Assembly (NCBI GenBank): GCA_021200075.1
Contig: JAJQGZ010000169.1
Coordinates: 1 to 30,156 of the forward strand
DNA: 30,156 bases
Reading direction: 5' to 3'
DNA from: Clostridiales bacterium
GTDB lineage: Bacteria; Bacillota; Clostridia; Oscillospirales; Acutalibacteraceae
This document shows, in pieces, positions 24,154-30,156 of the stretch. Every line of letters begins with the position of its first letter. The stretch's first letter is position 1. The notes under the pieces were generated by a model that worked only from the letters and a program-made list of their open reading frames with translations, made no database searches and was not told the DNA's origin. The translations under genes were made by a program, and so were the position numbers.

Positions 24154-25035
24154 TTACCGGTTATGCTGAAATAGTAAAACGCAAGAGCAAAAGGATGCGA
24201 TAATGCAGATTATATCTGCAAACAACAAAGGATAAAACTTTGCATTTACCTGCTGTACTGCGCTGTATAAATTCCTTGTGAATGTATAATAATTTGCGCC
24301 GTCTGTATTATTGATGTAAAGATAAAGAGTGTAATTTTCATTCTCCGGCAGCGTCGCCTGTTCTGAAATAAAGGGGAGAACCGAGCTGTCAAAATTTTCG
24401 GATGCGGTTATTTCACCGTTTTTAACAATCGGATAATACTGATTTTCCGTAATATTCTGCTCGGTAATATCGGTTACATTTTGGTTTTGAACCTCGCCGT
24501 CTTTCAAAACGCAAAATGATATACCGGAATAATCATAATACATATCGTAAAGATAAGAAAGCTCATCCGCCTGTTCTACAATAAAGCTGTTGTACTCTTT
24601 CTCAATATCATCGTAGAGTTCCGAGTAATGAATAAGTCCGTCGGGATAATCGGGATAATATGAAAATGTACTGTCCGGAGCATAAGATTCATAACCGTGA
24701 AAATCAAAGCCGTCGGTATTAACCTTATAGCTTATTGACCTGTCTGTTTCGGAAGCGTAGAAAGAGCCGAAAGTATCATAATCGTAATTCCCGTTACTGA
24801 ATCCGGCAATATCAAATCCGGATTCTTCAATCAGTTTATTTATTTTTTTGTAAACGCTTTCAACAGCATTTTCTTTCTTGCTTTCAATCAGAGCTTGGTA
24901 ATCATCCTGAATATTGGACAAAAGAGCGTTTCTCACCAAGCCCTCGGTTACACAGCTGAGAGAAGACTTTACTTTTGAAAGCGCAGTCCGGTCCTTTTCA
25001 ATATCCTCACTGGACTTGTAGTAAGAAGACAGCAC
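24154..25035 (-). CDS. Open-frame fragment: extracellular sensor domain of the kinase
   Basis: 293 codons beginning VLSSYYKSSEDIEKDR at an internal GTG. It covers the outer domain, rich in Tyr, Ser and Asp, and part of the second membrane helix, then runs out of frame. No known sensor fold is recognised. Confidence 0.45.
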   Translation of the reverse strand: MLSSYYKSSEDIEKDRTALSKVKSSLSCVTEGLVRNALLSNIQDDYQALIESKKENAVESVYKKINKLIEESGFDIAGFSNGNYDYDTFGSFYASETDRSISYKVNTDGFDFHGYESYAPDSTFSYYPDYPDGLIHYSELYDDIEKEYNSFIVEQADELSYLYDMYYDYSGISFCVLKDGEVQNQNVTDITEQNITENQYYPIVKNGEITASENFDSSVLPFISEQATLPENENYTLYLYINNTDGANYYTFTRNLYSAVQQVNAKFYPLLFADIICIIASFCSCVLLFQHNR

Positions 25036-25118
25036 AATCCCCCGCTGTCATAAAGCAGGCGCTCAGCGCTGTAATCAAACACAGTAAAACACAGAGGAAT
25101 TTGCAAAAGGTTGAATAT

Positions 25119-25839
25119 TTAAATTTTTTCGCATTTGTATCCAAGTCCATACACCACCTTTATATATTTTGGGTCTTTGGGATTGATTTCAATTTTTTCA
25201 CGGATATTTTTAATATGCACGGTTACGGTTTTTTCACTTGCATACGACGGCTCGTTCCACACTGCCTCGTAAATTTGAGAGGACGAAAATACCCTGCCCT
25301 GATTTCTCATAAGAAATTCCATTATGCTGTGTTCCTTTGCGGTGAGCTTTACCTCCTCGCCGTCTACGGTCAGCTTTTTGATATGGGTATTGAGTACAAC
25401 TCCGCCGGTTACAAGCTGATAATCGTTAAGTGGCATACTGCCGAGCATAACATACCTGCGTATCTGCGACTTGACCCTTGCCGTAAGCTCGAGCGGATTA
25501 AACGGCTTTGTGACATAATCGTCCGCACCGAAGCCGAGACCGGCTATTTTATCCGTGTCCTCGCTCTTTGCCGAAAGCAGAATTATCGGGAAATTATACT
25601 TTTCCCTAATCCTGAGCGTAGCATTCAAGCCGTCAAGCTTTGGTGTCATAATGTCAAGCGCAACGCAGTGAATATCATTTTCCTTGATTTTTTCAAGCGC
25701 CTGAGCACCGTCGCAAGCCGCGATGACATTGTATCCCTCGTTATCAAGGTAAATTCTGAGCGATTCAAGTATCGCCTTGTCATCATCGCATACAAGTACA
25801 TTATATATATAATTATCTCCGTGAATAAATTTCCGTCAT
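25119..25839 (-). CDS. OmpR/PhoB-family response regulator, probable +1 frameshift at codon 7
   Basis: A DNA-binding partner of the adjoining kinase. The receiver has NVLVCDDDKAIL (acidic pocket), phospho-acceptor Asp in VALDIMTPKLDG and the Lys in VTKPFNPLEL. The C-terminal winged helix runs from LTAKEHSIMEFLMRNQGRVFS to EKTVTVHIKNIREKI and GYGLGYKCEKI. The frame is open well upstream of the first possible start at 25649 but lacks any start codon there. ATG 25839 opens MTEIYS and joins the main frame if one base near 25820-25821 is dropped, giving RDNYIYNVLVCDDD. So the protein is complete apart from this indel, which would abolish it; initiation at 25649 would give a receiver-less product. 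Confidence 0.8.
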
Positions 25840-25884
25840 TCCCTTTTCCGTATGCTTATTAAAACATATTATTTCTAAAATGAA

Positions 25885-25914
25885 GCAAAGGAAAAGTAAA
25901 GAAGCGGTAAAGAA
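25885..25914 (-). promoter_or_regulatory. Three direct repeats with 11-bp period upstream of the response regulator
   Basis: On the plus strand GCAAAGGA (25885), GTAAAGAA (25896) and GTAAAGAA (25907) start exactly 11 bases apart. PhoB/OmpR-type regulators bind tandem direct repeats one helical turn apart, so this is a candidate autoregulatory operator 46-75 bases before the ATG at 25839. Confidence 0.5.
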
Positions 25915-25931
25915 AGGCGGTCATTTTACAC

Positions 25932-25964
25932 AAAAAGAGGGTGATGTATATTTCACCACCCTCT
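25932..25964 (-). terminator. Terminator of the uracil-DNA glycosylase gene
   Basis: An 11-bp stem (AGAGGGTGRTG arms, one mismatch) with a 7-base loop, followed on the minus strand by TTTTT. It starts 14 bases after the stop codon. Confidence 0.8.
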
Positions 25965-25977
25965 CGATTATTTATAT

Positions 25978-26553
25978 TTATATTTCTAGTTGCAATTCTT
26001 CTATTTTATCCCTTACTTTCAGCCAATCGGCGAAAGCAAGCTCCTTGTTGTTCGGATTGCGCAAAATAGCAGCCGGGTGGAATGTTCCCATAAAAAGCGT
26101 GCCGTTTTTGTCAATAAACTCGCCGTGCTGTTTCGTTACTCTGAAATTGGGGTCTATCAACCTCTGAGCGGAAATTCTGCCGACGCAAACTATAATTTTG
26201 GGTCTGATAATCTTAAACTGTTCCCTGAGCCATTTGATGCACATATCCTGCTCCTCGGGCTTTGGGTCACGGTTTTTCGGCGGTCTGCATTTAACCATAT
26301 TTGCGATATAAACATTTTTATCCCTGGAAAGGTCGATGCTTGCAAGGAATTTGTCAAGAAGCTGACCCGACCTGCCGACAAACGGCTCGCCCTGCAAATC
26401 CTCTTTTTCTCCGGGGCCCTCGCCTATCAGCATAATATCGGCGTCCTTTTTTCCGATACCGAAAACAAGGTTTGTTCTGCCCTCGCAAAGTCCGCAGGCG
26501 GTGCAGTTTTTACACTTAATTTCAAGCTCGTCAAGAGTCATTTGATTATCCAT
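25978..26553 (-). CDS. Family 4 (iron-sulfur) uracil-DNA glycosylase
   Basis: Removes uracil from DNA as the first step of base excision repair. 191 residues, typical for family 4. Motif 1 is GEGPGEKEDLQGEPFVGRSGQLLD (about residues 43-66) and motif 3 HPAAILRNP (about 163-171). Cysteines for the 4Fe-4S cluster are seen as CTAC near residue 17-20 and as the Cys of MVKCRPP and EEQDMCIKW. It resembles bacterial and archaeal thermophile-type enzymes also named Udg or phage polymerase-related UDG. The start has only a weak site (GGTGAT). A promoter lies 18 bases upstream. Confidence 0.93.
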   Translation of the reverse strand: MDNQMTLDELEIKCKNCTACGLCEGRTNLVFGIGKKDADIMLIGEGPGEKEDLQGEPFVGRSGQLLDKFLASIDLSRDKNVYIANMVKCRPPKNRDPKPEEQDMCIKWLREQFKIIRPKIIVCVGRISAQRLIDPNFRVTKQHGEFIDKNGTLFMGTFHPAAILRNPNNKELAFADWLKVRDKIEELQLEI

Positions 26554-26570
26554 TTTTCATCACCGAAAAT

Positions 26571-26599
26571 ATTATACCAAAATTTCTGTTGAAAAACAA
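26571..26599 (-). promoter_or_regulatory. Promoter of the uracil-DNA glycosylase gene
   Basis: TTGTTT (26599-26594), 17 bases, TATAAT (26576-26571). Its -35 shares one base with the -35 of the opposing pduL promoter, so the two must compete for polymerase. Confidence 0.65.
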
Positions 26600-26617
26600 T
26601 GCAAATAGGTATAAAAT
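26589..26617 (+). promoter_or_regulatory. Promoter of pduL
   Basis: TTGAAA (26589-26594), 17 bases, TAAAAT (26612-26617), 60 bases before the ATG. Confidence 0.65.
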
Positions 26618-26628
26618 ATTGTAAAAGT

Positions 26629-26649
26629 CTTTAACCCTATCGGTTAAAG
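26629..26649. promoter_or_regulatory. Palindrome CTTTAACC-CTATC-GGTTAAAG, operator candidate for pduL
   Basis: Perfect 8-bp arms starting 12 bases after the -10 element, so it covers the first transcribed bases. This is a usual place for a repressor site. No regulator gene adjoins it. A hairpin in the 5' leader RNA is the alternative. Confidence 0.45.
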
Positions 26650-26677
26650 CGAATAAATAACTTCAAGGAGATTTGTT

Positions 26678-27256
26678 ATGGAAAACAAAGTATTGGTAGA
26701 AATTTCCGCAAGGCACGTTCATCTTTCACAGGCTGATCTTGAAACGCTGTTCGGAGAAGGATATGAACTCACCGTAAAAAAAGAGCTTTCACAGCCGGGT
26801 CAGTACGCCTGCAATGAAAGAGTAAAGGTAATCGGCGCAAAGAGCGAATTTCTGGCAGTATCCATTCTCGGCCCTGTAAGGAAAGAAACTCAGGTTGAGC
26901 TTTCACTCACCGACGCACGCTCAATCGGCGTTGACGCTCCGGTAAGAGAGAGCGGCGTCCTTGACGGTTCGGGAAGCTGCAAGCTTGTAGGCCCCAAAGG
27001 AGAGGTCGAAATTTCAAAGGGTGTTATAGCCGCAAAAAGGCATATCCACGCAACGACCGCCGACGCTGAAAAAATGGGTCTTACCAACGGTGAAATCGTA
27101 AGCGTTGAAATCCCCACATCAAACGGAAGAAATCTTACTTTCGGCGATGTTGTTGTAAGAGTTTCAGACACATATGCGCTTGAAATGCATATTGACACGG
27201 ACGAATCAAACGCAGCCGGAATGGCACCGAACACAATCGGCACAATCATAAAATAA
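26678..27256 (+). CDS. pduL: PduL-type phosphate acyltransferase
   Basis: Transfers acyl groups between CoA and phosphate (acetyl-CoA or propanoyl-CoA to the acyl phosphate); with acetate kinase it gives ATP. 192 residues in two related beta-barrel halves. The metal-binding His residues are in SARHVHLSQ (about residues 10-18), AKRHIHAT (about 123-130) and EMHIDTDE (about 169-176). It lacks the N-terminal peptide that targets PduL to microcompartments, and no shell or diol genes adjoin it, so it is probably the housekeeping cytosolic phosphotransacetylase. Ribosome site CAAGGAGATTTGTT. It is a single-gene unit with its own promoter and terminator. Confidence 0.92.
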   Translation: MENKVLVEISARHVHLSQADLETLFGEGYELTVKKELSQPGQYACNERVKVIGAKSEFLAVSILGPVRKETQVELSLTDARSIGVDAPVRESGVLDGSGSCKLVGPKGEVEISKGVIAAKRHIHATTADAEKMGLTNGEIVSVEIPTSNGRNLTFGDVVVRVSDTYALEMHIDTDESNAAGMAPNTIGTIIK

Positions 27257-27267
27257 TGTAATAAGCG

Positions 27268-27306
27268 AAAAGCTCCCGTCGCCTTTGCCGGTATCGGGAG
27301 CTTTTT
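27268..27306 (+). terminator. Terminator of pduL
   Basis: AAAGCTCCCG and CGGGAGCTTT make a perfect 10-bp stem around a 16-base loop; the T-run ends at 27306. It begins 12 bases after the stop. Confidence 0.88.
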
Positions 27307-27338
27307 AAATGTTAAATTTTTCTAAGCGCTTGTAATGC

Positions 27339-27367
27339 TTGTTGTTTTGTGGCATAATTACTATATA
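27339..27367 (+). promoter_or_regulatory. Promoter of the GH43 locus
   Basis: TTGTTG (27339-27344), 17 bases, TATATA (27362-27367), 23 bases before the ATG at 27391, with AAAGGGTG between as ribosome site. Confidence 0.5.
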
Positions 27368-27462
27368 TTTTTAAAAAGGGTGTGATTGCTATGCTTAAAA
27401 AATATCTGCCGTATTATCGGCGATTTTGATTTTCGCAGCATCTTTATACGGCAACACCGATT

Positions 27463-27774
27463 ATGCAGGCGTTTGCAGAGGTTTCAGACGCTCCCGTACT
27501 CGAGTATAATTTTGACAGCAACGGCTCAGAAGAACCGACGCTTTACGGCGACGCTCAATATATTTATGACGAGCAAATGCAAAGCTATGTGCTGAGCCTT
27601 GACGGTACGGACGGCACATATGCCGAGTTTCCCCAGGGACTTTTTGACAATATGGATTCCCCGACCGTTTCAATGAATATCAAACCGCAAAGCGACAGTG
27701 GCAACTTTTTCACCTTTGCTTTCAGCAGGACAGCACGGTTTACAATTTCCTGCGTATCAGGGGAAGTGAGATAA
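27463..27774 (+). CDS. Open-frame fragment: end of signal peptide and start of LamG domain
   Basis: 103 codons from MQAFAEVSDAPVLEYNFD. The frame is lost at 27720; the LamG domain goes on in another frame (QQDSTVYNFLRIRGSEIR, then NYVNGSLAAENEN). Confidence 0.4.
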   Translation: MQAFAEVSDAPVLEYNFDSNGSEEPTLYGDAQYIYDEQMQSYVLSLDGTDGTYAEFPQGLFDNMDSPTVSMNIKPQSDSGNFFTFAFSRTARFTISCVSGEVR

Positions 27775-28107
27775 GAAGCGCTATCACCGTTAATTCCTAT
27801 TCTTACGAGCAAGAGGTAAAGGCGAGCAAAGCGAAAACCGATCGCTGGATGAATTTGGTTTTGGTAATCGACGGGACTGTATCAAAAATTATGTCAACGG
27901 TTCTCTTGCGGCAGAAAACGAAAATACAGGGCTTACGGTTTCTGATTTGGGAACGAATTTAATTTCCTACATAGGTAAATCATTCTATGACGATGCGTAC
28001 TACACCGGCTGCTTTGAAGATTTCAAGGTTTACGACTATGCGCTGAGCGATGATGAAATAAGCAGTGAATTTGACGCCAAATTGAGCTTTTCGATTTACT
28101 TTACGAT

Positions 28108-28662
28108 GTGACGGTGGGCTCAACGCTTGAAACCGTTGAGGGTAATTACGGCACCGACGACCATACGGCGGTTTCAACATCAATCGACGATAATAACGAG
28201 ATAAATTCTTATGTAAAATACACGGCTAATATACAGTCAATACCTGTTACATTTGATATTTTGACGGACGACACCGTTATGAAAATCGACGGTAGTACAT
28301 TTGAAAACGGCGGAAAAATTGACCTGTCGAAAAGCAGAACGGTTACGATTACATACGGCGAAAGAGCCGAGGAATACACGCTCAACACTCCCGAATATGC
28401 AAACAACGCCACCCTCCCCGGGCAATATGCCGACCCCGACATTGACTACTTTGACGGCAAATACTGGATTAGCCCGACAACCGACGGTTACTCCGGCTGG
28501 AGCGGAACCAAATTTCACCTCTGGTCGTCAACAGATATGATTGACTGGACGAACGAGGTGTTATCCTCGATGTGGCAAGCGACGACCCGGGGCTTAATTC
28601 CAACGGTATTCAAATTGCGTCGTCCGAATGGTCTGACGGAAGCGCATGGGCGCCGTCGATAG
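28108..28662 (+). CDS. Open-frame fragment: Ig-like linker and first GH43 blade
   Basis: 184 codons (VTVGSTLETVEGNYG...) that carry the linker and the first GH43 blade with YADPDIDYFDGKYWI. The true frame ends near WTNE at 28557; the rest is out of frame. Confidence 0.45.
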   Translation: MTVGSTLETVEGNYGTDDHTAVSTSIDDNNEINSYVKYTANIQSIPVTFDILTDDTVMKIDGSTFENGGKIDLSKSRTVTITYGERAEEYTLNTPEYANNATLPGQYADPDIDYFDGKYWISPTTDGYSGWSGTKFHLWSSTDMIDWTNEVLSSMWQATTRGLIPTVFKLRRPNGLTEAHGRRR

Positions 28663-29831
28663 AGAAAAAGAACGGCAAATATTATTTTTACTATTGCGGA
28701 AATGTCAAAGAGGAATACACCTCGGTTTACGGAGAGGGCAAGGCAATCGGCGTAGCAGTTGCTGACAGCCCGACAGGCCCGTACACTGCAAGCGATGCCC
28801 CGATAGTTTACCTGAGTATGATGAGCAGTTATCTTTCCGACTTCAGCGGTCAGGTTATCGACCCGTCGGTATTCACGGACGACGACGGCACATCATATCT
28901 GTTTTTCGGAAACGGAAGCGCCGCATATGCGGTTTTGAGCGACGATATGCTTTCTGTTAGCACAAGCACGCTCAGGCTGATAAGCATTCTTACGGATTTT
29001 CGTGAAAGTATTGTTGTATTCAAAGTGGACAGCACATATTATTTCACCTGGAGCTGTGACGATACGGGAAGCGAGGATTACCATGTAAATTACGGCACCG
29101 CAACAAGGATAACTCCGCTGATTTCCTCCAACAAAACATTCAGCTATGTTTCCTACAAAGGAACCTTGATTGAAAAGGACACGGATTCGGATATTCTCGG
29201 AACAGGGCATCAGCCGATACTCTACCGCTCCGACATCGGCAAATGCTACATAACCTACGGAAGATTTTACACTCCGCTCGGTCAGGTCGGCGGAAATTAC
29301 AGCTACCACCGAGAAACCTGCATTGGTGAGGTTACGGTAGGTTCAAGCTCTCTGACGGCAACCGCAACCCAGGAGGGTATCACGGGTCTTTGCCCCGACG
29401 GTCACGAAACCACGATTGAATACACCTATCCCACCTGCGCCGAGGACGGATATATAACCATTTCCTGCTCTGGCGGTGAATATGCAAATGTTATAACCGC
29501 CGATAAAGCAACCGAGTTTGCCGCATACGGTCACACATACGCTCAAACCGTGATTGAAGCCGGCTGTGAAGAGGACGGTTTCACGGTTTATACCTGTACA
29601 AGATGCGGCGACACATATTCAATGGATTATATAAATGCAACAGGTCATATGTTTGTATACGACGAAACGGAGGAAAGCTGTTTTAAATATACCTGCTCAA
29701 ACTGCGGCGAGGTACAGGAAAAACAGCGGAAGAGCTTTACGCAATGTGGAATGTTAAATATGTCAACTCTCCGCCTAATCCGACAAATATCGACGACAGC
29801 TCATACTTTGAACTGCATAAGGACGGAATAA
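28572..29831 (+). CDS. Open-frame fragment: most of the GH43 catalytic domain and Cys-rich modules
   Basis: The largest uninterrupted piece of the GH43 locus (419 codons, from VASDDPGLNSNG). It holds blades 2-5 with two of the three catalytic acids and the CxxCG modules, but the base Asp of YADPDI is upstream in another frame. Its last 30 residues (from SFTQCGMLN) are out of frame. Confidence 0.55.
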   Translation: MASDDPGLNSNGIQIASSEWSDGSAWAPSIEKKNGKYYFYYCGNVKEEYTSVYGEGKAIGVAVADSPTGPYTASDAPIVYLSMMSSYLSDFSGQVIDPSVFTDDDGTSYLFFGNGSAAYAVLSDDMLSVSTSTLRLISILTDFRESIVVFKVDSTYYFTWSCDDTGSEDYHVNYGTATRITPLISSNKTFSYVSYKGTLIEKDTDSDILGTGHQPILYRSDIGKCYITYGRFYTPLGQVGGNYSYHRETCIGEVTVGSSSLTATATQEGITGLCPDGHETTIEYTYPTCAEDGYITISCSGGEYANVITADKATEFAAYGHTYAQTVIEAGCEEDGFTVYTCTRCGDTYSMDYINATGHMFVYDETEESCFKYTCSNCGEVQEKQRKSFTQCGMLNMSTLRLIRQISTTAHTLNCIRTE

Positions 29832-29902
29832 TTAACATTAAGGATTACACCGTGCTGAAGCAAAAAGGCGACGGACTGACGACGGAAAAAGCAAGCGAAT
29901 AA

Positions 29903-30065
29903 AGGCGAATTTATGCCTATATAGCTCATTAAAAATATTCTGAATACTAAAAACAAAAGACGGGGACTTGATGTCTCGTCTTAGACTGTCGATAAAGCAC
30001 CCATAACCACGCCCAATTAATTAATACTTGTAGGCTAAAAGGAGCTATAAAAAAACAGCAAAGCA
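29903..30065. other. Gene-free stretch before the final terminator
   Basis: No supportable frame. It holds a small hairpin (AAGACG...CGTCTT, about 29957-29981) with no T-run after it, the dispersed repeat copy 2, and AT-rich sequence up to the strong hairpin at 30066. Confidence 0.5.
29986..30013. repeat. Dispersed repeat, copy 2
   Basis: CTGTCGATAAAGC at the start is identical to copy 1 (2628), and CATAACC further on also matches. It follows directly after the small hairpin downstream of the GH43 locus. Confidence 0.55.
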
Positions 30066-30104
30066 AAAACCGGGATTCACAGAAAAAGTGAGTCCCGGTT
30101 TTTT
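30066..30104. terminator. Strong bidirectional terminator at the window end
   Basis: AAAACCGGGATTCAC pairs with GTGAGTCCCGGTTTT (15 bp with one G-U), 7-base loop, T6 on the plus strand and T5 on the minus strand. It stands 164 bases after the GH43 stop, so it either ends that transcript, an unrecognised small RNA, or a gene beyond the window. Confidence 0.85.
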
Positions 30105-30156
30105 GGCTTTGTCAAGAAAAGTGTGTAAGTTTTTTAAAATATGCAAAAGATTTAAG

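Larger units (their letters stand above)
22699..25150 (-). pseudogene. Sensor histidine kinase, four +1 frameshifts (whole locus)
   Basis: Followed through its indels, this is a kinase of about 815 residues. The ATG at 25150 (AAAGGTGG upstream) overlaps the regulator gene by 32 bases. Parts in order: MDLDTNAKKFKYS and a first membrane helix; a Tyr/Ser/Asp-rich outer domain of about 260 residues; further membrane helices (ADIICIIASFALAFYYF; LAMAGALGFGAYVLFAW; VTVLAYLVLCSAIWALLF; then a hydrophobic pair before the cytoplasm); HisKA with the phospho-acceptor in NVFHDLKTPLTSI; and HATPase_c with ENLLSNACKYS and DGNGLGLSIAKEL. The extra bases lie in G5 (25039-25043), T4 (24189-24192), A7 (23832-23838) and T5 (23732-23736), read on the minus strand. 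Its C-terminal 20 residues are encoded by the dispersed repeat. The signal sensed is unknown. Confidence 0.8.
27391..29902 (+). pseudogene. Secreted multi-domain GH43 (arabinanase/xylosidase type), about eight frameshifts (whole locus)
   Basis: Pieced together, this is a secreted protein of about 835 residues. Order: signal peptide (MLKK, then ISAVLSAILIFAAS, then MQAFAEVSDAP); a LamG/concanavalin-like domain (EYNFDSNGSE... to ...CFEDFKVYDYALSDDEI); an Ig-like stretch; GH43 five-blade propeller with the base Asp in YADPDIDYF, the pKa-modulating Asp in VIDPSVFTDDDG and the probable acid Glu in TDFRESIVVFK; then Cys-rich CxxCG modules (TCTRCGDTYS; TCSNCGEV) and a C-terminal INIKDYTVLKQ, like one half of a dockerin. 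Inferred indels: A6 27397-27402, about 27440-27455, T3 27720-27722, A5 27884-27888, A3 28079-28081, G2 28557-28558, A5 29719-29723. Nearly all are one missing base. No catalytic residue is visibly lost. Confidence 0.78.

Noticed and set aside
22699..25839. Programmed frameshifting to explain the broken two-component genes
   Set aside because: The runs differ in sequence, there are several per gene, and no slippery heptamer with a downstream structure is evident. Mutation or sequence error is simpler.
26678..27256. Part of a bacterial microcompartment locus
   Set aside because: No shell proteins, no diol or ethanolamine genes and no encapsulation peptide on PduL.

Overview
The window looks like the chromosome of a Gram-positive anaerobe of the Bacillota, most likely Oscillospiraceae/Ruminococcaceae (a gut Ruminococcus or Eubacterium siraeum-like lineage). 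This is inferred from gene content: DapL-type lysine synthesis, a glgB-glgC-glgD-glgA glycogen operon, an ANTAR regulator, plant-polysaccharide enzymes (GH30, GH43), strong AGGAGG-type ribosome sites and AT-rich promoters. There is no rRNA, tRNA, transposase, phage gene or CRISPR array.

Layout. From 174 to 15338 all genes lie on the minus strand. Read in transcription order they are an ANTAR regulator, dapF, dapL, purC, purB, a secreted Fn3/transglutaminase-like protein (frameshifted), rpe, a membrane-anchored DUF4015 protein with a long Asp/Tyr/Glu tract, a cadherin-like membrane protein, mgtE, an ABC-F ATPase, a ruined ClC chloride-channel gene and an intracellular GH30. From 15657 to 22394 genes lie on the plus strand: a 26-codon leader peptide, glgB-C-D-A and an aquaporin-family channel with a frameshift in its fifth to seventh codons. 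From 22699 to 26553 the minus strand carries a two-component system (frameshifted) and a family 4 uracil-DNA glycosylase. The plus strand resumes with pduL and a heavily frameshifted secreted GH43, and the window ends at a strong terminator.

Function. Biosynthesis and storage genes are intact: purine (purB, purC), lysine/peptidoglycan (dapF, dapL), pentose phosphate (rpe), glycogen, magnesium transport and acetyl phosphate metabolism (pduL). In contrast five membrane, sensory or secreted loci carry about 20 inferred small indels, mostly in mononucleotide runs: ClC, Fn3/transglutaminase, aquaporin, the two-component system and GH43. Roughly 19 kb of interleaved genes carry none.

Most notable: the non-random distribution of these indels; a ClC gene whose middle third has been removed at equivalent points of its two structural halves; a 15-bp tandem repeat upstream of glgB that encodes a (RIINN)3 leader peptide with its own ribosome site; three 11-bp-spaced direct repeats upstream of the response regulator; and a dispersed short repeat that supplies the 3' end of the histidine kinase gene.
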